Shown: one piece after another, positions 1 through 5,836 of the stretch
Numbering within the stretch: position 1 is the stretch's first letter
Layout: the number at the start of each line of letters is the position of its first letter
Origin: Planctomycetaceae bacterium
GTDB lineage: Bacteria; Planctomycetota; Planctomycetia; Pirellulales; UBA1268
Direction: 5' to 3'
Length of the DNA stretch: 5,836 bases
NCBI GenBank assembly: GCA_947453875.1
Contig: CANGIH010000183.1
Coordinates: forward strand, 1-5,836
Program-made: the position numbers and the translations under genes
Notes under the pieces: model-generated
The model's database searches: none
Seen by the model: only the letters and a program-made list of their open reading frames with translations
Told to the model about the DNA's origin: nothing

Positions 1-271
1 CTTCGAACCGGGGATGCCCCTTTACATGGGAATCTCCCGGGGGGACTGCCGGATTCATCTTTCCGAGCACTTCGGAGACTGCTCGCCGGGGGCACGGGTG
101 CGGATCGAGGTCGGGGACGTCCGTGCCCTGTGCGCGACGCTCAATGCCAAGGGCTATGGGAATGCGCGCCCCGGCTTTCACGACCAGGACTGGGGCTGCA
201 CGGAAATGACGATCCACGATCCGTTCGGCAACCGGCTGACGTTCTGGACCGCGTCGCCGAAGCACGCCTGA
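1..271 (+). CDS. Glyoxalase/bleomycin-resistance-fold protein, C-terminal part (5' end outside window)
   Basis: The reading frame is open from the window edge (first full codon at 2) to TGA at 269-271, leaving about 89 residues. The fragment has the second half of a vicinal-oxygen-chelate fold: a strand ending in HLSEH, a strand-helix unit (VRIEVGDVRALCATLNAKGY), and the family's closing pattern DQDWG followed by TIHDPFGNRLTFW. The HLSEH and DPFGNRL signatures are typical of proteins annotated as 'glyoxalase superfamily' or 'bleomycin resistance protein', which are small cytoplasmic proteins of roughly 120-130 residues. About one quarter to one third of the protein is therefore missing on the left. 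An ATG at 14 lies inside the fold and is unlikely to be the true start. In this family the name does not prove bleomycin binding: many members have no known ligand, and the fragment does not settle substrate or metal use. The gene converges on the oxidoreductase to its right. Confidence 0.88.
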   Translation, partial: FEPGMPLYMGISRGDCRIHLSEHFGDCSPGARVRIEVGDVRALCATLNAKGYGNARPGFHDQDWGCTEMTIHDPFGNRLTFWTASPKHA

Positions 272-299
272 CCGGCCGAGCCCCGCGCCCGTAACGCCG

Positions 300-1706
300 T
301 CACGCGATCCGGTCGAATTCCCAGCCCTTGCGGTATTCCCGGGTGAGGAATTTTTCCGCCTCGGGGGCGTTGGGAATCTTCATCGCTGCGGCATCCCATT
401 CGAGCTTCTTCCCCGAGCGGTAGGCGACGTTGCCGAGGTGGTTGGCTTCGGTGAGGGGCCCCGAATAGCTGAACGGGCAGGTGGTCGGGGCGCCGGTCTT
501 ACAGGCATGGAGCCACTCGGCGTGGTGGCCGAGCGACGGCGGGATCGATTCCGCCGGCCGCTTGAAGTCGCGGACATCGGGGCCGAAGAGGAGGAGGTGC
601 CGGCCGTAGTCGGCCAGGAGGCTCCCTTGCGTGCCGACAAACAAGCAGCCGGAATCCCACCGCGGGATCGTCCCCTCCTCCCAAGCCTGCGGCTTGTCCT
701 TCCCCTGATACCAGGTGAGGGAGAGCGGTGCCCTGTCGCCGCGAGCGCCGTATTCATACTTCACATGCATCGAGGCCGGGGCGAGTTCCGGGTGGGGCGG
801 TGGCCCGAAAGCCTCGACCGTCTTCGGGGCATCGAGATCGAGTGCCCAGAAGGGGAGATCGATCCAGTGGCTGCCGAGGTCAGACATCGTGCCGCTGCCG
901 AAATCCCACCACCGATACCACTTCGGCCCCGGCCAGTAGGCCTCGTGGAAGGGGCGCTCGGGCGCGGGGCCGAGCCACAGATCCCAGTCGAGTCCGTCGG
1001 GGATCGGCGTCGATCCGACGGGGCGATCCTGGACGGCGATGATGTCGCCGTACTTCTTCGCATCCTCGGGCGACTGCAGTCCCCAGGCGCGGCCCACCCA
1101 GCAGTGGACCTCACTGACCTTCCCGATCGCGCCCCCCTTCACGAGCTCGACGACGCGCCGGTAGTTGGCCTCGGCGTGGATCTGCGTCCCCATCTGCGTG
1201 GCGACGCCGGCCTTCTTGGCAGCCTCTGTGACCACACGGGCTTCGCGGACGTTGTGGGTCAGCGGCTTCTCGCAATAGACATGTTTCTTGTCGCGGAGGG
1301 CCGGGAGTGTGGCGAAGGCGTGGGTGTGCTCGGTGGTGCTGACGACGACGGCGTCGTATTCGGAGGGCTTGAGCGATTCATAGAGCCGTCGATAGTCGTT
1401 GAAGCCTTTCGCGCCCGGCGCCTTTGCCAGCGCCCCGGCGAGGGTCTTGCCGTTCACATCGCACATCGCCACCACCTGTTCGCCGAGCACCGCGTCGAGA
1501 TTGCCGCCCCCCCGTCCGCCGCAGCCGATCACCGCCATCCGCAGCTTCTCGGCCCGGTTCTCGGCCCTGACGATGTTTGGCAGGGCGAACAGGCTTCCGG
1601 CGGCAAACGACCCGGCTCCCACCGCGGCGAGGAACCCGCGTCTGGTGGCGGGGAGCGTGGCTGCCGGGGGGTGCGGGGAGGATTCGGGGCCGTGCTTGCC
1701 GCGCAT
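300..1706 (-). CDS. Tat-exported Gfo/Idh/MocA-family NAD(P)-dependent oxidoreductase
   Basis: This 468-residue protein should oxidise or reduce a sugar or sugar derivative using a nicotinamide cofactor. Residues 21-26 (TRRGFL) followed by a hydrophobic Ala/Gly-rich stretch to about 48 form a twin-arginine signal, so it is probably exported folded with its cofactor bound. The Rossmann domain starts at 55: GCGGRG at 61-66, Asp83 at the end of strand 2 (ribose contact), and the family's EKP motif at 146-148, whose Lys147 is normally catalytic. The C-terminal domain carries [14 protein letters not shown] (270-283) with the conserved Asp/His positions. A planctomycete-type tail follows from about 394 (HHAEW) and ends with YRKGWEF near the C-terminus. 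The ATG at 1706 was chosen because AAAGGAG lies 7 bases upstream and the Tat signal follows. The frame stays open far upstream, but that stretch is antisense to another gene and looks non-coding. The substrate is unknown; dehydrogenases such as ThuB and GH109 glycosidases share the fold. Confidence 0.95.
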   Translation of the reverse strand: MRGKHGPESSPHPPAATLPATRRGFLAAVGAGSFAAGSLFALPNIVRAENRAEKLRMAVIGCGGRGGGNLDAVLGEQVVAMCDVNGKTLAGALAKAPGAKGFNDYRRLYESLKPSEYDAVVVSTTEHTHAFATLPALRDKKHVYCEKPLTHNVREARVVTEAAKKAGVATQMGTQIHAEANYRRVVELVKGGAIGKVSEVHCWVGRAWGLQSPEDAKKYGDIIAVQDRPVGSTPIPDGLDWDLWLGPAPERPFHEAYWPGPKWYRWWDFGSGTMSDLGSHWIDLPFWALDLDAPKTVEAFGPPPHPELAPASMHVKYEYGARGDRAPLSLTWYQGKDKPQAWEEGTIPRWDSGCLFVGTQGSLLADYGRHLLLFGPDVRDFKRPAESIPPSLGHHAEWLHACKTGAPTTCPFSYSGPLTEANHLGNVAYRSGKKLEWDAAAMKIPNAPEAEKFLTREYRKGWEFDRIA

Positions 1707-1713
1707 GAGAGGG

Positions 1714-1720
1714 CTCCTTT
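1714..1720 (-). promoter_or_regulatory. Shine-Dalgarno site of the oxidoreductase gene
   Basis: On the minus strand the sequence reads AAAGGAG, seven bases before the ATG at 1706-1704. This is a near-ideal anti-16S match and spacing. It fixes the start of the oxidoreductase, whose frame otherwise remains open for about 500 further codons upstream. Confidence 0.8.
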
Positions 1721-1741
1721 GGAGGGGGCGGGGATGGGCGG

Positions 1742-1771
1742 AGGATAGTCGCAGGCGCGCGTCGCTGTAAA
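1742..1771 (-). promoter_or_regulatory. Candidate sigma70-type promoter for the oxidoreductase gene
   Basis: Read on the minus strand, TTTACA (1771-1766; 5 of 6 to the TTGACA consensus) is separated by 18 bases from TATCCT (1747-1742; 4 of 6 to TATAAT). Transcription would begin around 1735, giving a leader of about 30 bases that contains the Shine-Dalgarno site. The spacing, the position and the relative AT content in a GC-rich background support it. Planctomycete promoter consensus is not well defined, so this remains a prediction. Confidence 0.4.
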
Positions 1772-1879
1772 GAATCGCCCTGTGGCGGCAGGCAGAGGGA
1801 GCGGAAGTGACGGCTGTCGGGATCGCCCTCCCGGAGCCCGCAGGGAACGGTCGATCAAGGGCCAGAGGATGGCCATTCC

Positions 1880-1909
1880 TTGCGACCGCCTCGCGGAGGG
1901 GGTGATACT
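1880..1909 (+). promoter_or_regulatory. Weak candidate promoter for the SHD1-protein gene
   Basis: TTGCGA (1880-1885) and GATACT (1904-1909) are 18 bases apart, each matching 4 of 6 consensus positions. Transcription would start near 1916, leaving a leader of roughly 65 bases before the ATG at 1980. It is the best-placed pair I found on this strand, but the match is modest. Confidence 0.2.
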
Positions 1910-1979
1910 GACCTTCGTCCCCACCGCCCCCGAGACGGTTTCCTCTTTTTTGCCGGGGGCCCGAGAGCTCACTCCGCCG

Positions 1980-3965
1980 ATGTCGATGCACCTTCACCGC
2001 CGCCGCCCTGCCCCTGCCTGGAATGGGGTGCGGCGCGCAGCCCTGCTGCTGTCGATGGCTTGGTCGATGGTTCCCTGCGCTCATGCGCAGAAACTGCTGC
2101 TCCCCGAACGCGAGTGGAGCGATGCCACCGGGATGTTCAAGGTCACGGCCGGGCTTGTCGGCATCGAAGGGGATACGCTCACACTCCGCCAAACCGACGG
2201 CAGCGATCTGACGATCGAGATCGGACAGCTTGCCCGTGCCGATCAATTCATCGCCAAGCGCACCCGCCGCCGCCTGACCCTGCGGGGAAGTGACGGTCCA
2301 CCGACCGTCGAGGCCTTCGACGCCCGGGCCAGGGCCACCAATCATCACGATTTCCCCCCCGCGGCCACGGCGCTCGAAGCCGATCCGGCCGATCCCGGGC
2401 TGACGCTTGTCGACGCGGAAGTGGCGATCCCGCGCGAGGATCACTTCGATCGGATCGGGCGGGTGATCCCGGCGGGGGGAGGAACAGTGGTGGTGGCGGT
2501 GGAAAACGCGACGCCGGGCCGGCCGCTCCCCACCAGGCTGGTATGGGTGTCGCTCGGGAAGAAGTCGATCGTCGCCAACCACAAACTCGCCTCGGCCGAC
2601 ATCGTCCTCGATTACCACCCGCTCCTCGAGCGACTCTTGACGGTGTCGCGCGAGAAATTCACCGCCGAGGGGGCGGCCAATCAGAAACTCACGCTCTGGG
2701 ATGTGGCCCCCAGCCGCAGGGGGGCGACCGCCTGGATCAGCTGGAAGGCCCCCTGTGGTGACGGCCAGCCGCTGGCACGCCAGCCCTGGGGGCGGATCGT
2801 CGACGACACGCTCGTCCTCCATCAGAGCAGTCGGGAGGAATATGCCTGCTGGGACATCGACTCCAAGCGGGCGGCCTACCGCCTCGCGCAGTACCCCGGC
2901 CACTCGCCGCTGCCGGCGCTTTCCGGCAGCGGACGGTTGCTCGCGCTTCCCGACACCCGCCGCGTGCAGGTGTGCGACACGCAGAGTGGGAAGGTGCTGC
3001 TGTCGCTTCCCGTCGGCGACACTTCCGGTGTGGCCTTCGATCCCGCCGGCATCCGCTTGGCCCTCGTCCAGCAGGGGAACGTGCAGATTCACGATCTCGC
3101 CGCCCCAACCGGGCCGATCCTCCTCTTCCGGGCCCCCGGCTCGAATCCCCACCAGACGGCGTTGGCCTGGGTGGGGGGAGAGCAACTGCTCGTGCAATCG
3201 GCCCGCGGGCTGGCGGCGGTGCTCCATGGCGTGTTGCCCGATGCCGAGCGCATGGGGTTACCGGTGTGGCGTTACGAATGGCAGCCGGCGCGGTCGGGAG
3301 ACGCGCTCGACGACCTGTCGATGCGCGTCGTCCAGGGGCGGCTCCTGTATGCCGTGCCTGCCGATGACGCCCCTGAAGATCACGGGGCTGGCGTCGTGGA
3401 GGAAGCGGGGGGCACGCTTGCCACCATCGTCGCCGCGTCCCTTCCAGGCGCCGGGGTGGCCAGGGCTGCCGACAAGCTGCCGGCGGCGCTGCCGGGGCTC
3501 GTCGAGCCTGGCACCGCGGTCGCCACCAGGGTGGCGCCGGGGCCGGAGCACGACCGGAATATCGCCACGCTCGCCAAGGTGTTCGAACGCACGAAGTGGA
3601 TCTACGATGCCAACTCACCGGCGATCATCGAAGCCGGCCTGAACGGCCAGGGGACCGTCACCTATAAGGATGCCGAGGGGCGGGATCGGCAACTCAAGCA
3701 GGTGACCCCCACGACCCGCCATCTGCGCTGTGTGGTGCATGGGGTGACGCTCCTCGAGGCGAAGCTTTCCACCGACATCCCCGACGGTCTCGTGCTCGAG
3801 GCTGGCCAGACGGAACAGGATCTCGCCTCGCGTCTGCAGGCTCCGGGGAGCGATTGGCTCGACCGGCTTCTGCTTCCGGCCCGGATGATCGACATCACCG
3901 AGGCCGACGGACTCGGCACCAGTCGCTGCGGCGCCGAGGGGCTCCAGCCGAAGCCGTCGAAGTGA
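1980..3965 (+). CDS. Secreted SHD1-domain protein with WD40-like propeller, function unknown
   Basis: This is a 661-residue exported protein. Residues 1-36 form a Sec-type signal: a basic N-region, hydrophobic [14 protein letters not shown], and cleavage after AHA (34-36). Residues 43-93 match the SHD1 (SLA1 homology 1) pattern: [12 protein letters not shown], a GDTLTL turn, then a [16 protein letters not shown] ending. This domain is abundant in planctomycete exported proteins. From about 150 to 440 the sequence is strand-rich with blade-like ends LTLWDV (237-242), VQVCDT (from 329) and VQIHDL (368-373); the last two are 39 residues apart, as in WD40 repeats. A separate C-terminal domain (about 525-650) starts [16 protein letters not shown] and ends [12 protein letters not shown]. 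No catalytic motif is visible, and a binding or scaffold role is inference. The start was chosen for the signal peptide; the frame is open to 1782, and ATG 1986 is an alternative. The Shine-Dalgarno is weak (GAGAG at 1963-1967). The next gene follows after 87 bases. Confidence 0.85.
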   Translation: MSMHLHRRRPAPAWNGVRRAALLLSMAWSMVPCAHAQKLLLPEREWSDATGMFKVTAGLVGIEGDTLTLRQTDGSDLTIEIGQLARADQFIAKRTRRRLTLRGSDGPPTVEAFDARARATNHHDFPPAATALEADPADPGLTLVDAEVAIPREDHFDRIGRVIPAGGGTVVVAVENATPGRPLPTRLVWVSLGKKSIVANHKLASADIVLDYHPLLERLLTVSREKFTAEGAANQKLTLWDVAPSRRGATAWISWKAPCGDGQPLARQPWGRIVDDTLVLHQSSREEYACWDIDSKRAAYRLAQYPGHSPLPALSGSGRLLALPDTRRVQVCDTQSGKVLLSLPVGDTSGVAFDPAGIRLALVQQGNVQIHDLAAPTGPILLFRAPGSNPHQTALAWVGGEQLLVQSARGLAAVLHGVLPDAERMGLPVWRYEWQPARSGDALDDLSMRVVQGRLLYAVPADDAPEDHGAGVVEEAGGTLATIVAASLPGAGVARAADKLPAALPGLVEPGTAVATRVAPGPEHDRNIATLAKVFERTKWIYDANSPAIIEAGLNGQGTVTYKDAEGRDRQLKQVTPTTRHLRCVVHGVTLLEAKLSTDIPDGLVLEAGQTEQDLASRLQAPGSDWLDRLLLPARMIDITEADGLGTSRCGAEGLQPKPSK

Positions 3966-3998
3966 CCAGCGGGCGGGATCCTGGCGATGGGGCTTGGG

Positions 3999-4007
3999 TG
4001 GTACGAT
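3999..4007 (+). promoter_or_regulatory. Candidate extended -10 promoter before the esterase-ThuA gene
   Basis: TGGTACGAT contains an extended -10 element: TG at 3999-4000, one base, then TACGAT (4002-4007; 4 of 6 to TATAAT). No recognisable -35 lies 16-18 bases upstream, which is tolerated for extended -10 promoters. Transcription would start near 4014, about 40 bases before the ATG. If real, it allows the esterase-ThuA gene to be transcribed independently of the SHD1 gene, although readthrough across the 87-base gap remains possible. Confidence 0.3.
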
Positions 4008-4040
4008 CCCCCGGTGGGCCCTCGCCCCGATCCGTTCCCC

Positions 4041-4044
4041 GGAG
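4041..4044 (+). promoter_or_regulatory. Shine-Dalgarno site of the esterase-ThuA gene
   Basis: GGAG lies eight bases before the ATG at 4053. It selects this start over the in-frame ATG at 3987, which would add 22 residues ahead of the signal peptide. Confidence 0.7.
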
Positions 4045-4052
4045 TGCCTCAT

Positions 4053-5795
4053 ATGCCTCGCCGCATCCCGATCGTACTGCTTTGCCTGATCATGTTCGTG
4101 GCCGGGCGTTCCTCGAACGCCGCCGAGCCCGCTCGGATCGGCCTCTGGAATGGAAAGGCGCCGGTCGGCGCGCCGGGAAGCGGTGAGACCGAGGCGGCCG
4201 ACGCGTTTGTCACCGTCCATCTTCCTGCAGGGATCCCCGAGGGAACGACGACGCCTGCAGTCGTGATCTGCCCCGGTGGAGGCTACGGTGGCCTCGTCAC
4301 CGGCCCCGAGGGGGAGGGAATCGCCGCCTGGCTCAATTCCCACGGTATCGCCGGCGTCGTGCTTGAATACCGGCTTCCGAAGGGAAGGCCGTTCGTTCCC
4401 CTCGCCGACGCCGCGCGGGCGATCCGCACCGTCCGGGCCCGGGCAAAGGAATGGCGGATCGATCCGGACAAGATCGGCATCGCCGGGTTCTCCGCCGGTG
4501 GCCATCTTGCCTCCACCGCTGCCACGCACTTTGACGGTGGGGAACACAACGCCGCCGATCCGGTGGCACGCGAGTCGTCGCGGCCGGCCTTCGCGATCCT
4601 CGTCTATCCGGTGGTGACGATGAGCGGGGATGGCCACTCTGGTTCACGCACGAACCTTCTCGGGGAAAACCCCACGCCACAGCTGCTCGACCTGTTCTCG
4701 AACGAGAAGCAGGTGACGAAGCAGACGCCGCCGGTCTACCTCGCCCATGCCATCGACGATCAGCCGGTGCCGGTGACGAACAGTCGCCTCTTCCACGAAG
4801 CGTGCCAGCGGGAGGGGGTGCCGAGCAGGCTTCTCGAACTCCCCTCCGGCGGCCATGGCCTCGACGGCTACAAGGGACCCAACTGGGATGCCTGGCAAAA
4901 CGGCTCGCTAGACTGGCTCGCCTCGATCGGGCTCGCTCCGGCCGCGGCGACGGCGCGGCCGCGGCGCGTGCTGGTGTGGGACGAGCAGCAGCCGTCGCAG
5001 AAGGAGGCCTACGACAATTTCCTCGGCAATCGGATCGTCGCTCATCTCGAGAAGCAGCCCGGGCTCGCGGTGCGCTCGGTCAAGCTCGACGACGCCGAGC
5101 AGGGGATCGGCGGCCCGCTCCTCGACACGGCCGACACGCTCGTCTGGTGGGGCCATGTCCGCCAGGCGGAGGTGAAGCCGGAGGCGGGCAGACGCGTGGT
5201 GGCGCAGATCCGCGACCGCGGGCTCGTGCTCGTCGCCCTCCACTCGGCCCACTGGTCGACGCCCTTCATCGAGGCGATGAACGAGCGGGCCCGCGAGGAT
5301 CTGCGCCGCGAGCATGCCGGTGTCCCTGCCGACAGACTCGCGATCGAGGAGGTGCCGGCCCAACACTACAAAGTGCCGGCCCGCGACGCCCGCATCACTC
5401 CCGCGAGCGATGTGAGGCGGTATCCCGACGGCCGCGTCGAGCTGAAGCTCCATCTCCCCAATTGCTGCTTCCCCGCCTATCGCACCGACGGCAAGCCGAG
5501 TTTCCTCCGGGTCAAAGACCGCGGCCATCCCCTCGCCGCCGGCCTCCCCGAATCGTTCTCCCTTCCGCGCACCGAGATGTACGACGAGCCGTTTCATGTC
5601 CCTCCGCCAGACCAGGTCGTCGCGGAGGAGTGCTGGGAGGACGGATCGTGGTTCCGGAGCGTGATGGTGTGGAATCTTGGGCGTGGGAAGGTGGTCTACA
5701 TCCGCCCCGGCCACGAGACCTTTCCAGTGTTCCACGACCCGCACATGCTGCGGCTGGTGGAAAATGCCTGCCGGCTCGACGCGGGGCAGGAATGA
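4053..5795 (+). CDS. Secreted fusion: alpha/beta-hydrolase (BD-FAE/acetyl-esterase type) plus ThuA-like domain
   Basis: This 580-residue protein joins two complete domains. Residues 1-23 are a Sec signal (MPRR, hydrophobic IVLLCLIMFVAG, cleavage after SNA). Residues 28-292 form an alpha/beta-hydrolase: oxyanion-loop CPGGGYGG (73-80), nucleophile motif GFSAGG with Ser147, acid Asp236 in HAIDDQPVP, and His268 in SGGHGL, so the catalytic triad is intact. Close families (BD-FAE, acetyl-xylan esterase-like) cleave ester groups from glycans. After a short Ala/Pro linker (about 295-303) a ThuA-like domain runs to the C-terminus: RVLVWDEQQ (305-313), WWGH (365-368), LHSAHWS (396-402), EMYDEPF and RPGHETFPVFHDP (551-563). 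ThuA belongs to the glutamine-amidotransferase-like fold and takes part in trehalose or keto-sugar use in rhizobia. About 80 residues between 403 and 485 look like an insertion relative to compact ThuA proteins. The true substrate is unknown. The gene follows the SHD1 gene on the same strand. Confidence 0.93.
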   Translation: MPRRIPIVLLCLIMFVAGRSSNAAEPARIGLWNGKAPVGAPGSGETEAADAFVTVHLPAGIPEGTTTPAVVICPGGGYGGLVTGPEGEGIAAWLNSHGIAGVVLEYRLPKGRPFVPLADAARAIRTVRARAKEWRIDPDKIGIAGFSAGGHLASTAATHFDGGEHNAADPVARESSRPAFAILVYPVVTMSGDGHSGSRTNLLGENPTPQLLDLFSNEKQVTKQTPPVYLAHAIDDQPVPVTNSRLFHEACQREGVPSRLLELPSGGHGLDGYKGPNWDAWQNGSLDWLASIGLAPAAATARPRRVLVWDEQQPSQKEAYDNFLGNRIVAHLEKQPGLAVRSVKLDDAEQGIGGPLLDTADTLVWWGHVRQAEVKPEAGRRVVAQIRDRGLVLVALHSAHWSTPFIEAMNERAREDLRREHAGVPADRLAIEEVPAQHYKVPARDARITPASDVRRYPDGRVELKLHLPNCCFPAYRTDGKPSFLRVKDRGHPLAAGLPESFSLPRTEMYDEPFHVPPPDQVVAEECWEDGSWFRSVMVWNLGRGKVVYIRPGHETFPVFHDPHMLRLVENACRLDAGQE

Positions 5796-5836
5796 GGCGG
5801 CGCCCACACACACATGATGACTCCCAATCCAACTTC

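Larger units (their letters stand above)
1707..1979. other. Divergent intergenic region
   Basis: These 273 bases separate the divergently transcribed oxidoreductase and SHD1-protein genes, so both promoters must lie here or in the adjacent coding ends. The oxidoreductase side has a good Shine-Dalgarno site and a promoter candidate. I see no strong palindrome that would mark a shared operator; an 8-base direct repeat ATCGCCCT (1774-1781 and 1822-1829) is too short to be meaningful alone. Frames that run through it have no convincing ribosome site or protein-like composition. Confidence 0.6.

Noticed and set aside
270..314. Inverted repeat GACCGG (270-275) and CCGGTC (309-314) around the convergent gene ends, possibly a terminator.
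   Set aside because: The arms are only 6 bases with a loop of 33 and no T-run follows; it lies partly inside both coding ends. Chance is a sufficient explanation.
438..1748. A 436-codon plus-strand frame opposite the oxidoreductase.
   Set aside because: It is fully antisense to a well-supported gene, has no recognisable domain, and its composition looks like a mirrored GC-rich coding frame.
1707..3227. The oxidoreductase reading frame stays open for about 507 codons upstream on the minus strand, making a 975-residue frame.
   Set aside because: The upstream part is antisense to the SHD1-protein gene, has low-complexity Arg/Gly/Pro-rich composition, and precedes a strong Shine-Dalgarno and Tat signal at 1706. 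Long antisense frames are expected in GC-rich coding DNA.
3975..4010. Inverted repeat GGGATC (3975-3980) and GATCCC (4005-4010) between the SHD1 and esterase genes.
   Set aside because: The arms are short, the loop is 24 bases and there is no T-tract, so it is not a credible terminator; an operator role cannot be supported from one copy.
4074..4088. Cys11 in the hydrophobic part of the esterase-ThuA signal peptide, considered as a lipoprotein cysteine.
   Set aside because: The residue before it is Leu rather than Gly, Ala or Ser, and it lies in the middle of the hydrophobic core, so there is no valid lipobox. The SNA site at 21-23 fits signal peptidase I.
3615..4637. A 340-codon minus-strand frame crossing the end of the SHD1 gene and the start of the esterase gene.
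   Set aside because: It overlaps two supported genes and their gap; the translation is rich in Arg, Gly, His and Pro with no fold-like pattern.
4908..5813. A 301-codon minus-strand frame opposite the ThuA-like domain.
   Set aside because: It is antisense to strongly supported coding sequence and shows no motif or signal of its own.
5805..5836. CACACACACA run followed by two ATG codons (5814, 5817), considered as the start of another gene.
   Set aside because: Only seven codons are visible, no Shine-Dalgarno is at proper spacing (the nearest GAGG is 16 bases away), and the dinucleotide run is short.

Overview
This GC-rich window looks like chromosomal DNA from a planctomycete, most likely of the Pirellulales type. 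The inference rests on protein architecture: a Tat-exported Gfo/Idh/MocA oxidoreductase, a secreted SHD1-domain protein with a WD40-like propeller, and a secreted esterase fused to a ThuA-like domain. These are characteristic of that phylum from general knowledge of the families; no search was possible here. There are no RNA genes, CRISPR arrays, insertion sequences or phage genes.

Layout. (1) Positions 1-271, plus strand: the C-terminal part of a glyoxalase/bleomycin-resistance-fold protein, cut by the left edge. (2) Positions 300-1706, minus strand: a 468-residue Gfo/Idh/MocA-family oxidoreductase with a clear RR-motif Tat signal, convergent with gene 1 and only 28 bases from it. (3) Positions 1707-1979: a divergent intergenic region with a good sigma70-like promoter and Shine-Dalgarno for the oxidoreductase and a weaker promoter candidate for the gene to the right. 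(4) Positions 1980-3965, plus strand: a 661-residue exported SHD1/beta-propeller protein of unknown function. (5) Positions 4053-5795, plus strand: a 580-residue exported two-domain protein, an alpha/beta-hydrolase (BD-FAE/acetyl-esterase type) joined to a ThuA-like domain. (6) Positions 5796-5836: a short tail without an assignable gene.

How they may work together. The most suggestive pairing is an exported Gfo/Idh/MocA oxidoreductase near an exported ThuA domain. ThuA and the Gfo/Idh/MocA protein ThuB are partners in rhizobial trehalose use, where the disaccharide is oxidised to a 3-keto sugar. With the fused esterase this suggests extracytoplasmic processing of an acetylated or otherwise substituted glycan through keto-sugar chemistry. 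That is inference: the two genes are divergent and separated by the SHD1 gene, so co-regulation is not shown. Otherwise the region looks like ordinary planctomycete carbohydrate metabolism rather than a dedicated defence or mobile system.
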